A stretch of DNA of 64,000 nt, from positions 124,001 through 188,000 of the forward strand of contig JAUYHA010000177.1 of NCBI GenBank assembly GCA_030690265.1, in the 5' to 3' direction. This DNA comes from Dehalococcoidales bacterium. Its GTDB lineage: Bacteria > Chloroflexota > Dehalococcoidia > Dehalococcoidales > UBA2162. Positions 37,341 through 46,152 of the stretch are shown one piece after another (the stretch's first letter is position 1; each line of letters opens with the position of its first letter). Position numbers and translations under genes: made by a program. Under the pieces are notes generated by a model. That model ran no database searches. It was not told the origin of the DNA and worked only from the letters and a program-made list of their open reading frames with translations.

Positions 37341-37604
37341 TTAACCCAGCAGCCAGAAGATGCCACCCACAACTATCATAACCAGACCGATAGCGATTGC
37401 TATCCAGCCGCCTATTCTGAGGGCTCCAAATTGAGGGCGCGGTGGCCAGTGCTCCAGAAATTCTCTGACATCAGAACGGGTAGAGACAGAAAGAGAATCG
37501 TAATAGTTTTTCTCCTCCTTCTTGTCCCAGATGATGATGCCCAGACCGAGCAGAATAAACACGCCCCCCATAGTGATAAGTAACAATCGGTCACGCTGGG
37601 GCAT
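37341..37604 (-). CDS. Small two-span membrane protein
   Basis: An 87-residue protein with hydrophobic spans at about 7-24 (LLLITMGGVFILLGLGIIIW) and 64-86 (IGGWIAIAIGLVMIVVGGIF), separated by a charged loop (KKEEKNYYDSLSVSTRSDV). TTGGAGG is 6 nt before the ATG. It precedes the crotonase gene by 23 bp on the same strand, so it may be co-transcribed. Unknown function. Confidence 0.6.
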   Translation of the reverse strand: MPQRDRLLLITMGGVFILLGLGIIIWDKKEEKNYYDSLSVSTRSDVREFLEHWPPRPQFGALRIGGWIAIAIGLVMIVVGGIFWLLG

Positions 37605-37659
37605 GATGCACCTCCAAAGACTAGAGATTACTCATCATGATGATACGCCCGTTCAGCAC

Positions 37660-37706
37660 TACCCCCTGAGCCCTGGCCTGTCGCCAGGACAGGCTTGTTT
37701 TCAGGG
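37660..37706. repeat. Hairpin repeat after rplL
   Basis: CCTGTCGCCAGGACAGG forms the inner hairpin and CCCTGA/TCAGGG the outer arms. The identical word GGCCTGTCGCCAGGACAGGC recurs at about 62773-62792. It lies directly after rplL and may act as its transcript end. Confidence 0.55.
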
Positions 37707-38207
37707 TCAGGCAATTTCAACCGTAGCTCCCGCGTCTTCCAGCTTCTTCCTGGCTTCTCCCGCCTCCTCCTGACTTACCCCTTCTTTAACTGGCTTGGGA
37801 GCGCTTTCCACCAGGTCTTTCGACTCCTTCAACCCCAGGGAAGTGAGCTCTCGCACCGCTTTAATGACGTTTATCTTATTAGCCCCGACTTCCTTAAGGA
37901 TTACATTGAAGGCTGTCTGCTCCTCTTTCTCTTCAACTGGAGCGGCTGCAGCGCTCAGCGCGGCGGCTACTACCGGAGCCGCCGCAGTAACTCCAAACTC
38001 AGTCTCTAATGCCTTGACTAGCTCCGAGAGCTCCAGCACCGTCATATTTTTAATAGACGTCATCATATCATCAATGGCCGTCGCTTTTTTCGTCTCAGCC
38101 GTTTCTGATTTGCTGGCGGTAGCCGTCCTGGTTTTCCTGGCTGCCGGTTTTACTTGGGTAGCTTCCTGGTTTTCCTCCTGGATTGTAGTTTCAATATCTT
38201 CAACCAT
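37707..38207 (-). CDS. rplL: 50S ribosomal protein L7/L12 with N-terminal extension
   Basis: A 166-residue protein, against about 120-130 for the family. The normal L7/L12 begins at about residue 46 ([20 protein letters not shown]), followed by an Ala-rich hinge and the C-terminal factor-binding domain ([31 protein letters not shown]). The preceding 45 residues are polar and Thr/Ala/Lys/Glu-rich. GGAAGGAG sits 3 nt before the upstream ATG, and this start overlaps rplJ by 8 bp, so the extension is probably real. Confidence 0.93.
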   Translation of the reverse strand: MVEDIETTIQEENQEATQVKPAARKTRTATASKSETAETKKATAIDDMMTSIKNMTVLELSELVKALETEFGVTAAAPVVAAALSAAAAPVEEKEEQTAFNVILKEVGANKINVIKAVRELTSLGLKESKDLVESAPKPVKEGVSQEEAGEARKKLEDAGATVEIA

Positions 38208-38742
38208 TTCCTTCTCCTTCCAATTGCCGAATTCTAGCTTGTAGCACGCCGATAATTCCTCTTATCGGGCTGGCTAAACAACTAACTAAATTTGAAACGG
38301 GGCTTTTCATCTGACCCAGAACTCTGGCGAGCAATATCTCTCTTGGCGGCAGCGTAGCAAGGGTCATTACTTCCTCAGCAGTGAGCAGCCTATCACCTAT
38401 AAAGCCGCCTTTAATGCCAATCTCCAGCTTTGTGTCACGGATAAAGTTTGACAGGACTTTGGCTGGGGAGGTGATATCGTCATAGCCGAAGGCAATTGCT
38501 ATCGGGCCTTCAAGAGCGGTAAGCAAAGTATCCTTACCGGCTCTCTCAGCGGCGAAACCAGCCAGCGTATTTTTGACTACCGTATACTCATTACTTGCTG
38601 CTTGTAAGCTGCGCCGCAAACTTGTTATCTCTGAAGTTGTCAACCCCCGGTAGTCAGTGAAAATGCCTACAGTTGACCGGGAAAAGCGCTCCTCCATCTG
38701 GTCAATAATTGCCGCCTTCTTTTCTCTATTTTTACTGGACAT
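38200..38742 (-). CDS. rplJ: 50S ribosomal protein L10
   Basis: A 180-residue stalk base protein: [20 protein letters not shown] and [16 protein letters not shown] match the L10 N-terminal domain, and [11 protein letters not shown] follows. The C-terminal helix that carries L7/L12 dimers is short ([18 protein letters not shown]). It overlaps rplL by 8 bp. Unusually, the upstream neighbours are acyl-CoA genes and not rplA. Confidence 0.95.
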   Translation of the reverse strand: MSSKNREKKAAIIDQMEERFSRSTVGIFTDYRGLTTSEITSLRRSLQAASNEYTVVKNTLAGFAAERAGKDTLLTALEGPIAIAFGYDDITSPAKVLSNFIRDTKLEIGIKGGFIGDRLLTAEEVMTLATLPPREILLARVLGQMKSPVSNLVSCLASPIRGIIGVLQARIRQLEGEGNG

Positions 38743-38789
38743 CTTTTCTTACCTCCCGAATAATACTAGGATATATCTTATCAGCCCGG

Positions 38790-39203
38790 TCAGGCTTTCT
38801 GAAACTCATAACCAATTCTACCATCGGCCGATTTCGTTGAGACTATCTTCAACTCCATTCCGGGCTTAATATCATCCGCCTTAATACCTTTACTGAGACG
38901 GCCAAAAATTCTCATTTCGTCCCCAAAGTCAGCTATCCCCAGAGTATAAGGAGCATCATCCTCAAAGCCGGAAGGACCGTACTGGACTACGGAATAAGTG
39001 ACCAGTTTGCCTTTACCTTCTATTTCAAACCATTCCACTTCACTATTCAGGCAACTTGGACAGTCCAGCTTCGGAGGGAAGTAGCTGGTGCCACACTTCT
39101 TACACCTGGTGGTCATCACCTTACCCTGCTCCAGATATTTTATAAAATCGACCGTTTTCGCTTCAGTGGTGAAGCTGACTCTACCAAAATGCTCAAAACC
39201 CAT
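38790..39203 (-). CDS. DUF35 OB-fold/zinc-ribbon protein (acyl-CoA associated)
   Basis: A 137-residue protein with an N-terminal helix, a rubredoxin-like zinc ribbon (CKKCGTSYFPPKLDCPSC) and an OB-fold (KGKLVTYSVVQYGP, PYTLGIADFGDEMRIFGRL). DUF35 proteins pair with SCP-x-type thiolases and help bind CoA substrates; the thiolase gene ends 4 bp upstream. TCAGGAGA precedes the ATG. Together they should form one thiolase complex. Confidence 0.9.
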   Translation of the reverse strand: MGFEHFGRVSFTTEAKTVDFIKYLEQGKVMTTRCKKCGTSYFPPKLDCPSCLNSEVEWFEIEGKGKLVTYSVVQYGPSGFEDDAPYTLGIADFGDEMRIFGRLSKGIKADDIKPGMELKIVSTKSADGRIGYEFQKA

Positions 39204-39207
39204 TTCG

Positions 39208-40359
39208 CTATCTCCTGAGAATAACTACATTACCGTATTGGCCGACTCCCCCGATATTATGCACCAGGCCTACTTCGGCATCTTTCACTTGAGCTTCAGT
39301 AGCCTCCCCCCTGAGCTGGCGGACTACTGTTCTAACCTGCGAGCCACCAGTGGCACCGATAGGGTGCCCCTTAGACAGCAGACCACCATCAACATTCACC
39401 GGTATCTTGCCGTCATGGTAGGTCTCTTTTTCCTCAATCAGCCGGACTCCCTCGCCGGGCTTAGCAAAGCCCAGGTCCTCATAGGCTAAAAGCTCAGCTA
39501 TGGTGAAACAATCATGGACCTCGGCGACATCAATATCTTCCGGCCCGACACCAGCCATCTGGTAAGCCTGTTTAGCCGCCTCCTGGGAACAGGTCAAACC
39601 GGTGAGTAACTTCCTTCCTGACATGGTCATTGTAGCCGTGGCGGCACCAAGACCGATAATCCAGATTGGAATCTTGGTTACTTTTCTGGCTACATCCTCG
39701 CTGGCTACGATGATACAGGAAGCACCATCGGCATTGGCACAGCAGTCAAACCGCTTCAAAGGGTTAGACACTATATCTGAGGTTAAAACATCGTTCAGAC
39801 TCAACTCTTTGCGGTAAGTAGCCTTAGCATTTTTGGCTCCGTAGCTGGCATTTTTAACTCGAATTTTAGCCAGCTGCTCCTCGGTAGTTCCATATTTAGT
39901 CATGTGTGCCTGGGCATATAGAGCGTAGCCGGCAGGCATGGTGATACCGAAGGGCGCTTCCCAGATTATATCAGCTCCCCTGCCCATTCTCTCCGCTGCT
40001 TCACGGGAGGTTAGCTCGGACATCTTCTGGAAACCAATAACGGCTACCACTTTATGCAAGCCGGACTTTATCAGCGACCAGGCTATCCTCAGTCCGGTAG
40101 TGCTTGATGAACAGACAGTTTCAACATAGAAAGCCGGTTTCGGGGTTAACTCCAGATACTCGGATATTAAACCTGAAGGGGTGCGCTGTTTATCGTATTC
40201 CGGTGCCGAACAGGTGATAGAGGCATCAATATCCTGGTTAGTTATATCCAGACCTTCCATCGCTTCCTTGTAGGCATCAAAACACAGCTCCCGGATAGAT
40301 ACCCCGCAGGAACGAGAGAAGTTAGTCTGTCCTACCCCGATAATGGCAACATCTTCCAT
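39208..40359 (-). CDS. SCP-x-type thiolase-like acetyl-CoA acyltransferase
   Basis: A 383-residue thiolase-fold protein of the SCP2/archaeal-type group: VETVCSSSTTGLRIAWSLI (nucleophile Cys), CANADGASCIIVAS, EVHDCFTIAELLAYEDLGF, SKGHPIGATGGSQVR and HNIGGVGQYGNVVIL (parts). It works with the DUF35 protein directly downstream. I chose ATG 40359 (AAAGGAGATGCTTA before it) over one 36 bp upstream. The set MaoC, thiolase and DUF35 sits between rplA and rplJ. Confidence 0.9.
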   Translation of the reverse strand: MEDVAIIGVGQTNFSRSCGVSIRELCFDAYKEAMEGLDITNQDIDASITCSAPEYDKQRTPSGLISEYLELTPKPAFYVETVCSSSTTGLRIAWSLIKSGLHKVVAVIGFQKMSELTSREAAERMGRGADIIWEAPFGITMPAGYALYAQAHMTKYGTTEEQLAKIRVKNASYGAKNAKATYRKELSLNDVLTSDIVSNPLKRFDCCANADGASCIIVASEDVARKVTKIPIWIIGLGAATATMTMSGRKLLTGLTCSQEAAKQAYQMAGVGPEDIDVAEVHDCFTIAELLAYEDLGFAKPGEGVRLIEEKETYHDGKIPVNVDGGLLSKGHPIGATGGSQVRTVVRQLRGEATEAQVKDAEVGLVHNIGGVGQYGNVVILRR

Positions 40360-40453
40360 TAAGCATCTCCTTTCTCCAGGTCCGACCGGAAGCAATCTGT
40401 CATCATTCTCAGCCGGCTAGCCCCGGTTCCCTTCATCCAATAAATCTTTTATT

Positions 40454-40897
40454 CTACTTTCTTTTTATCAAGCGTATCTTATCTGTTTCGATAACTACTT
40501 CCCCTCTTTGGTTCTTACATACGTGGCGCTCGACAAGAATCCCTCTTTCCGGGTTTTTGGTCTCTTTCTTTTCAATCAACTCCCCTTCAACTCTCAAAGT
40601 ATCTCCGGCTTTTACGGGAGTAATTATTTTCACGTTATTCATCCCGATGAGAGCAATCAAAGTTTCCGGGTCCAAAAAGTCAGACTGCTCGTTAAGCCCT
40701 GACATTACCAGGAGAGTTACTACCGCCGGGGCAATCCGGGTCTTAAAAACACCTTTTTTGGCTTTCTCTTCATCCCAGAACAGGGGAGCGGTCAAACCAC
40801 CAAGCCCGGTCACCACATCTATCATCCCCTCACTGACAGTCCTGGCCGGCGTTACAAACTTTTCCCCTACCTGGTAATCTTCCCAGTACTTAGGCAT
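40454..40897 (-). CDS. MaoC-like acyl dehydratase
   Basis: A 147-residue hot-dog-fold protein: WEDYQVGEKFVTPARTVSEG at the start is the MaoC signature, with VTGLGGLTAPLFWDEEKAKK and NVKIITPVKAGDTLRVEGEL after it (parts). Members hydrate enoyl-CoA in the R-specific direction; some are only binding proteins, and the usual Asp-His pair is not obvious here. It is first of the three acyl-CoA genes after rplA. Confidence 0.85.
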   Translation of the reverse strand: MPKYWEDYQVGEKFVTPARTVSEGMIDVVTGLGGLTAPLFWDEEKAKKGVFKTRIAPAVVTLLVMSGLNEQSDFLDPETLIALIGMNNVKIITPVKAGDTLRVEGELIEKKETKNPERGILVERHVCKNQRGEVVIETDKIRLIKRK

Positions 40898-40937
40898 AAT
40901 GTCTATTTTCAGCTCTTTATTACTTCAGTTACGGGTA

Positions 40938-41654
40938 TTACCCCGAAGTCAAAGCGAGGGTCGGTTTAAGGTCAAGCCCGATACCGGGTCCAAAAGTAGT
41001 AGCCAGTGAGGCACTTCTGACATACTGCCCCTTAGCCCCGCTGGGTTTAGCCTTCACCACCGCCGCCACCACCGCCGTCAGGTTATCCATCAGCTTATCA
41101 TTCTCAAAACTGGTTTTACCCAGAGGTAAATGAATGATAGCCGTTTTATCCAGCTTAAATTCCAGCCGGCCTTTGCGAGCCTCCTCTATCACCCTGGATA
41201 AGTTATCGGCAGTGACTACCGTTCCTGATTTAGGGTTGGGCATCAAGCCTTTCCTGCCCAGGATTTTTCCCAGCTTACCAACTTTACCCATCATATCCGG
41301 AGTAGCCATAGCCATCTCAAAATCCAGCCAGCCCCCCTCAATTTTCGCAACCAGCTCATCACCACCAACAAAATCAGCTCCAGCGTCTTCGGCAATTTTG
41401 GCCCCTTCTCCTTGAGCAAAGACCAGAAGCCTCTGTTTCTTACCCAACCCGTGAGGCAGCAGAGTAACACCACGCACCTGCTGGGTAGCATTCCGCGGGT
41501 CGAGGCCCATCCTGAGATGCAGCTCAACAGTCTCGTCAAATCGCGCGTAAGCCATCTTTTTTATCAGGTCAATAGCCTCCTCGGGAGGATAGGCTTTTGA
41601 CCTGTCCAGCAATTTAGCGGCTTCCTGATATTTCTTACCGTGTTGTCTCGCCAT
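40938..41654 (-). CDS. rplA: 50S ribosomal protein L1
   Basis: A 238-residue L1, with [51 protein letters not shown] and [17 protein letters not shown] as family segments (parts). It begins 5 bp after rplK. In many bacteria L1 represses its own operon by binding the leader RNA. The next gene is a MaoC-like dehydratase and not rplJ. Confidence 0.96.
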   Translation of the reverse strand: MARQHGKKYQEAAKLLDRSKAYPPEEAIDLIKKMAYARFDETVELHLRMGLDPRNATQQVRGVTLLPHGLGKKQRLLVFAQGEGAKIAEDAGADFVGGDELVAKIEGGWLDFEMAMATPDMMGKVGKLGKILGRKGLMPNPKSGTVVTADNLSRVIEEARKGRLEFKLDKTAIIHLPLGKTSFENDKLMDNLTAVVAAVVKAKPSGAKGQYVRSASLATTFGPGIGLDLKPTLALTSG

Positions 41655-41659
41655 TTCTC

Positions 41660-42082
41660 TTACTCCACTTCAATCCCCATACTCTTAGCAGTGCCCTCAA
41701 TGATTCGTTCCGCTCCCTCCGGACTGATGGCACTCAGGTCGCTAGCTTTAATCCGGGCGATTTCACGAAGCTTATCCCGGGAGAGGGTGCCTATTTTCCC
41801 CCGTCCGGCAGTAGCGGCTCCTTTCCCCACATTTAATGCCTGCTTCAGCAGAACTGATGCCGGCGGCATCTTGGTAACGAAAGTGAATGACCTGTCCTCA
41901 TAGACAGTTATTTCGGCAGGAATAATCGAATCAGCCTGAGCAGCGGTGCGTTCATTATACTCCTTACAGAAAGCCATAATGTTAACTCCGTGCTGGCCCA
42001 GAGCCGAACCTACCGGCGGTGCCGGAGTCGCCTTCCCGGCAGGAAGCTGCAGCTTGATTATTGTTTTAACTTTTTTAGCCAC
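41660..42082 (-). CDS. rplK: 50S ribosomal protein L11
   Basis: A 140-residue L11: [30 protein letters not shown] (in part) at the N-terminus with the Pro-rich thiostrepton-binding region, [17 protein letters not shown] and the C-terminal RNA-binding domain ([13 protein letters not shown]). GTG start after AAGGAG. It lies between nusG and rplA in the canonical order. Confidence 0.97.
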   Translation of the reverse strand: MAKKVKTIIKLQLPAGKATPAPPVGSALGQHGVNIMAFCKEYNERTAAQADSIIPAEITVYEDRSFTFVTKMPPASVLLKQALNVGKGAATAGRGKIGTLSRDKLREIARIKASDLSAISPEGAERIIEGTAKSMGIEVE

Positions 42083-42109
42083 TTTTCTCCTTACCCAAAG
42101 CTAATAGAC

Positions 42110-42643
42110 TTAAAGTTTCTCCACCTGTAATAACTCAAGCTCTACCGGTGTTTCACGCCCGAAAAGGGAAAGCAGCACCTTAACTTTACCTTTGTCAGCG
42201 CCGATTTCATCCACTGTGCCAACAAAATCAATAAAGGGGCCATCAACCACCCGCACACTCTGTCCTGGCTTAAAGCCAACCTTGATCGTTGGGGTTTCAG
42301 CCTCCATCTGTTTCCGGATACGGCCGACTTCCTCCTCCCCTAATGGAATAGGCTTACCTCCGCTGCTGACAAAACCGGTAACACCGGGAGTATTGAGTAC
42401 GATATTCAAACTTTGCCCACTTATTTTCATCTGAACAAGAATGTAACCGGGCAAAATCATTTTGGTTACCGTGCGTTTTTGCCCGCTTTTAACCTGGACC
42501 TCCTCCTCGGTAGGAACAACTACCTGGGAAATCTCACCTTCTGAATCTATGAGCTTGACACGCTGCTCCAGATTCTTTTTAACCTGTTCTTCACGCCCGG
42601 AGTAAGTATGAATTACGAACCACTGGCTCTCGTTCTCGTCCAC
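42110..42643 (-). CDS. nusG: Transcription antitermination protein NusG
   Basis: A 177-residue NusG with an NGN domain (WFVIHTYSGREEQVKKNLEQ) and a C-terminal KOW domain (FKPGQSVRVVDGPFIDFVGT). It binds RNA polymerase and links it to Rho or the ribosome. GTG start after GAGTGAGG. Canonical place between secE and rplK. Confidence 0.97.
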   Translation of the reverse strand: MDENESQWFVIHTYSGREEQVKKNLEQRVKLIDSEGEISQVVVPTEEEVQVKSGQKRTVTKMILPGYILVQMKISGQSLNIVLNTPGVTGFVSSGGKPIPLGEEEVGRIRKQMEAETPTIKVGFKPGQSVRVVDGPFIDFVGTVDEIGADKGKVKVLLSLFGRETPVELELLQVEKL

Positions 42644-42676
42644 AGATGCCTCACTCAGATAGTACTAAGCAATTTT

Positions 42677-42901
42677 TCAACTGCCCAGAAAAACATCATT
42701 AACCAGTCTGGTAAAACCATAATCAATAATACCCAACACCAGACCCACCATAACCGCAATAACTATCACCAGAACTGTCAGATAAGCTACCTCTTGCCGG
42801 CTAAGCCAGACTACTTTTTTTAACTCGGCGATAGTTTCACCAATGAATTTAAATCTAAAGCCCTTCGCTTTGGCTGTAGCCCTACGCTGTTTCATAACCA
42901 T
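42677..42901 (-). CDS. secE: Preprotein translocase subunit SecE
   Basis: A 74-residue single-span SecE: an amphipathic helix (GETIAELKKVVWLSRQEVAY) and one transmembrane segment (LTVLVIVIAVMVGLVLGIIDYG). It stabilises SecY. ATG at 42901 or, two codons later, 42895. It stands between rpmG and nusG. Confidence 0.93.
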   Translation of the reverse strand: MVMKQRRATAKAKGFRFKFIGETIAELKKVVWLSRQEVAYLTVLVIVIAVMVGLVLGIIDYGFTRLVNDVFLGS

Positions 42902-43018
42902 CCGCCTATCTCAGCTGTTCAGATAACCACTACCAACAGGACCTCCGGGGTTCTTAGCCAGCACAACTTACTCATTACAGCCCGGACCTGCTGAACGCAG
43001 CTATTTTGCCCCCTTCTT

Positions 43019-43186
43019 TTATCTTACCTCCCGGTGAAGCTGGTGAGTGTGACAACGGGGGCAATACTTGCTTAGTTCTAAGCGCTGCGGGTCATTCCTT
43101 TTATTCTTAGTAGTGGTGTAGGTCCTTTCCTGACAAACACTACAGGCAAAACGGATGACAGCCCTTGCCTCTGTTTTTTTAGCCAT
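43019..43186 (-). CDS. rpmG: 50S ribosomal protein L33
   Basis: A 55-residue L33 of the zinc-binding (C+) type: CSVC and CPRC pairs, with [20 protein letters not shown] between them. It lies directly behind tuf (2 bp) and before secE, a common bacterial order. Too short for standard length cut-offs. Confidence 0.95.
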   Translation of the reverse strand: MAKKTEARAVIRFACSVCQERTYTTTKNKRNDPQRLELSKYCPRCHTHQLHREVR

Positions 43187-43188
43187 CT

Positions 43189-44391
43189 CTATTCAATAAT
43201 GTTACTGATACTGCCAGCCCCTACCGTTCTACCACCCTCACGGATAGCAAAGCGCAATCCTTTCTCCAGAGCCACGGGATAAATCAGTTTTATCTTCATG
43301 GTTAGATTATCACCGGGCATAGCCATCTCCATACCGCTCGGGAGCTCAATATTTCCCGTAACATCGGTAGTCCTGATATAAAACTGGGGTTTATATCCGT
43401 TAAAGAAAGGAGTATGTCTTCCCCCTTCTTCTTTCTTCAAAATGTATACCTGGGCTTCAGCATAGGTATGCGGCTTAATGGAACCGGGAGCGGCTAATAC
43501 CTGCCCCCGCTCTATCTCTTCCCGCTCTACCCCTCTCAGTAAAATACCCACCGCGTCTCCAGGCTCGGCATAATCCAGTGTCTTGTGAAACATCTCAAGA
43601 CTGGTAGCTACCGTCCGGCGAGGCTCGTGACTTAAACCGACAAGCTCAACCTCTTCCCCTGGTTTAATAACACCCCTCTCCACCCTTCCGGTGGGCACCG
43701 TGCCCCTGCCCTTGATGCTGAAAACATCCTCCACCGGCATCAAGAACGGCTGGTCTTTAGCCCGCTCCGGGGTGGGAATATAGCTATCTACAGCGTCAAT
43801 CAAATTCCAGATTTTACCACACCACTCACACTCTCTCTTACCGCAGCCGCATTCAAGAGCCTTGGTGGCGCTAACCTTGACCACCGGTATCTCGTCACCG
43901 GGGAATTGATAGTTACTTAACAGTTCCCTTACTTCAATTTCCACCAGCTCCTGAAGCTCCGTATCCTCCAGAGCGTCTATCTTATTCATGGCAACTACAA
44001 TGGCCGGGACTTCCACCTGCCGGGCGAGCAGAACATGTTCTCTGGTCTGGGGCATCGGCCCATCGGGAGCGCTCACCACCAGTATCGCCCCATCCATCTG
44101 GGCGGCGCCGGTTATCATATTCTTGATGTAATCAGCGTGTCCCGGACAATCAATGTGGGCGTAGTGGCGTTTTTCCGTCTCGTATTCCACATGGGAAATT
44201 GCTATGGTCAGTCCCCGGGCTTTCTCCTCAGGGGCATTATCAATAGTGTCAAAGCCGCGGTACTGGGTATTGGTTGACTTGGACAGCACCATTGTTATTG
44301 CCGCAGTCAAAGTGGTTTTCCCGTGGTCAACATGCCCGATGGTGCCCACATTGCAGTGCGGTTTGGTCCGGGTAAATTTCTGTTTAGCCAT
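43189..44391 (-). CDS. tuf: Elongation factor Tu
   Basis: A 400-residue EF-Tu that delivers aminoacyl-tRNA. G1 is [10 protein letters not shown]3 is DCPGH, G4 is NKID. The effector region and domains 2-3 are complete. In the G domain near G5, residues 181-191 ([11 protein letters not shown]) form a CxC-x4-CxxC cluster that could bind zinc; most EF-Tu proteins have no such cysteines here. GGGAGGATAAA before the ATG at 44391 fixes the start. Directly downstream of tRNA-Thr. Confidence 0.97.
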   Translation of the reverse strand: MAKQKFTRTKPHCNVGTIGHVDHGKTTLTAAITMVLSKSTNTQYRGFDTIDNAPEEKARGLTIAISHVEYETEKRHYAHIDCPGHADYIKNMITGAAQMDGAILVVSAPDGPMPQTREHVLLARQVEVPAIVVAMNKIDALEDTELQELVEIEVRELLSNYQFPGDEIPVVKVSATKALECGCGKRECEWCGKIWNLIDAVDSYIPTPERAKDQPFLMPVEDVFSIKGRGTVPTGRVERGVIKPGEEVELVGLSHEPRRTVATSLEMFHKTLDYAEPGDAVGILLRGVEREEIERGQVLAAPGSIKPHTYAEAQVYILKKEEGGRHTPFFNGYKPQFYIRTTDVTGNIELPSGMEMAMPGDNLTMKIKLIYPVALEKGLRFAIREGGRTVGAGSISNIIE

Positions 44392-44411
44392 TTTATCCTC
44401 CCTATATTCTG

Positions 44412-44486
<75 letters not shown>

Positions 44487-44570
44487 TTAATCCTAATTAT
44501 ACAATAGTATAAAACACAGAATTATACAATACAGATTGATTGGAAAGCAACTTAAGGTTCTTACTTGTGC

Positions 44571-44658
44571 TGGTGGAGGGGGCAGGATTCGAACCTGCGA
44601 AGCCCGTCAAGGCGGCAATTTTACAGACTGCTCCGATTAACCACTCCGGCACCCCTCC
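44571..44658 (-). tRNA. tRNA-Tyr (GTA)
   Basis: Acceptor GGAGGGG/CCCCTCC, anticodon loop CTGTAAA with GTA, long variable arm (class II), encoded CCA at 44573-44571. Confidence 0.95.
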
Positions 44659-44669
44659 CCGATTAGCCA

Positions 44670-44742
44670 AGCCCGAGAGGGGATTCGAACCCTCTAACCT
44701 ACCGATTACAAGTCGGTTGCGCTACCATTGCGCCACTCGGGC
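44670..44742 (-). tRNA. tRNA-Thr (TGT)
   Basis: Acceptor GCCCGAG/CTCGGGC, anticodon loop CTTGTAA (TGT), T-loop GGTTCGAATCC; no encoded CCA. First gene of the tRNA-tuf-ribosomal operon. Confidence 0.95.
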
Positions 44743-45250
44743 ACCTTTATACCTCTTTCACTGCGAAAAATCCTTAGATAGCTTCTTAATAGCAACTCAC
44801 ACCCACCTGCAATCCTTCCCCGGAAGGACCTCGGTCTGAAGACCCGCTCAAGTATTGTAAAAGCCAATCACCAAAAAGTCAAGCCAAAGAGAGCGTTTGG
44901 CAACGAAAAAAATGAACTTTTGTATCATTGCCTTCCGAAGGAAACCACGAAGCAATCCCTCTCCACCTGTCATTGTTATGAAAATAGACTAGTTTGTCAT
45001 TCCGGCCCCGTATCAGATACGGGATAAACTCCAGCCGGAATCCAGAAAGCGTAACTATCCCTACCCCTCCTGGATTCCGTGTCAAGCACGGAATGACAGG
45101 GACTTTGAAGCGGGGCACTCGTATTTTCATACTTTGTGGTGCCCTTGTAAATGGGCATGATAGATTGCGAGCCATTCGTAGAAGGCGAAGCAATCTATAT
45201 GAATTAATCCATAGAGATTGCCACGGGGGCTTACGCCCCCTCGCAATGAC
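44743..45250. repeat. Intergenic stretch with palindromic repeats
   Basis: Beyond the promoter, 44995-45110 repeats the words seen after purF (TTCCGGCCCCGTATCAGATA, GGATTCCGTGTCAAGCACGG), and 45160-45250 carries GAAGCAATCTATATGA...AGAGATTGCC hairpin arms. Open frames here follow the repeats and are not genes. Confidence 0.6.
44854..44882 (-). promoter_or_regulatory. Promoter of the tRNA-tuf-rpl operon
   Basis: On the minus strand TTGACT (44882-44877) and TACAAT (44859-44854) are 17 bp apart. The start would be near 44847, about 105 nt before tRNA-Thr(TGT), with no other gene between. Confidence 0.78.
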
Positions 45251-45488
45251 AGAATAGTTACTAAGGCAGGATAATGCTAGAATAATTGCCGGGACAGAAT
45301 AGTTATTAAGGCAGGATAATGCTAGTGTAGTGTCCCAGTAACACCTTGACAATATCTGTCATTCCGTACTTGATACGGAATCCAGGCGGGGCGGAGATAC
45401 TGGATTCCCGCTTTCGCTTGAATGACAATATGGTCGCGAAGATTGTAAAGTAATCTCTGAGACACCACACTAGAATAATTGCCGGGAC
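45251..45488. repeat. 45-bp tandem repeat, second unit interrupted by an element
   Basis: Unit 1 (45251-45295) starts AGAATAGTTACTAAGGCAGG and contains ATAATGCTAGAATAATT. Unit 2 begins at 45296, is split after CTAG by the small element, and resumes at 45474. A third partial unit follows (AGAATAGTACC). Confidence 0.85.
45322..45473. mobile_element. Small non-coding element with CTAG target duplication, copy 2
   Basis: Ends TGTAGTGTC and GACACCACA (inverted, 8 of 9 matching) are flanked by CTAG on both sides. The adjacent tandem unit has the uninterrupted sequence with a single CTAG, so the insertion and its 4-bp duplication are directly visible. No transposase inside; it must be moved in trans. 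Confidence 0.8.
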
Positions 45489-45534
45489 AGAATAGTACCA
45501 GGACAGGATGGTTAATAAGTAAGGATAGTTACTA

Positions 45535-45752
45535 GGAGGCTGTCCGAAAAAGGCTAAAAGGTACTCAAATTGTCATTCTGAGCACGTTCACTTCGTTCAC
45601 TCTGACGATACTTCGGCTACGCTCAGTATAAATAATCGGAACGAGTTCAGTGTAAACTCCGCGAAGAATCCGTTCCCCACGCCTAAAAGAACGGATTCAT
45701 TCAGTCGTCGGCTTCGCTTCCTCCTTCAGAATGACATTACTCGGACACCTCC
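45535..45752. mobile_element. MITE-like element of a second type
   Basis: 218 bp with imperfect inverted ends GGAGGCTGTCCGA / TCGGACACCTCC and inner GTCATTCTGAG / TTCAGAATGAC arms, bordered by TA on both sides. The interior shares words with the 141-bp repeats (CGGAACGAGTTCA, GAATCCGTTCCCC). No coding frame. Confidence 0.6.
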
Positions 45753-45776
45753 TAAACTAACTTTAAGCTACAGGAC

Positions 45777-45805
45777 TTGACAAATAAATATTTTATGTTT
45801 ATTAT
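45777..45805 (+). promoter_or_regulatory. Strong promoter of the first surface protein
   Basis: Consensus TTGACA (45777-45782), 17 bp, TATTAT (45800-45805). The start near 45812 gives a leader of about 340 nt before the ATG at 46153. Confidence 0.8.
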
Positions 45806-45914
45806 GTCTTTTAGCACGAATGATAACCAGTTTAACAGGATTTTAACATTTTATTGTTACATTCTGTTAAATGCTTTAGAGTGAACTTAAGTATATAAAT
45901 AAGGAGGTGATGTT

Positions 45915-45950
45915 ATGGTAGAAGCCCTTCAGGGCAAGCCTTCTGGATAA
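45915..45950 (+). CDS. 11-residue leader peptide frame
   Basis: ATG-to-TAA frame encoding MVEALQGKPSG in the long leader of the surface protein gene. AAGGAGGTGAT, a nearly complete match to the 16S anti-Shine-Dalgarno, lies just before it, far better than the site of most genes here. Translation is likely; a regulatory role is inferred. Confidence 0.5.
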   Translation: MVEALQGKPSG

Positions 45951-46152
45951 AACCTTCAGGGCGAGCCCGCAAGGGGAAGAGTTTTTAAACTCAACAATAG
46001 TTTGAAAGTTTAACCTGTCTCCATATTTCAAAATAAGGAGGAAAGTTTCCTGCTTGTATTTTTGTTTATGGGGACACCAAGATACAAATAAATTAGGAAT
46101 ATCCTGAATTCATTTGAAGGGATGTTCCAAAAAAGGAGATTAAGAAAGGTCG

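Noticed and set aside
44879-45352. Minus-strand frame of 157 codons
   Set aside because: The translation follows palindromic repeats and contains the LALSCLNNYSV-type duplication produced by the tandem repeat.
45251-45500. Short tandem repeats considered as a CRISPR array
   Set aside because: Units are contiguous without spacers, and the interruption is an insertion element; no cas genes are near.
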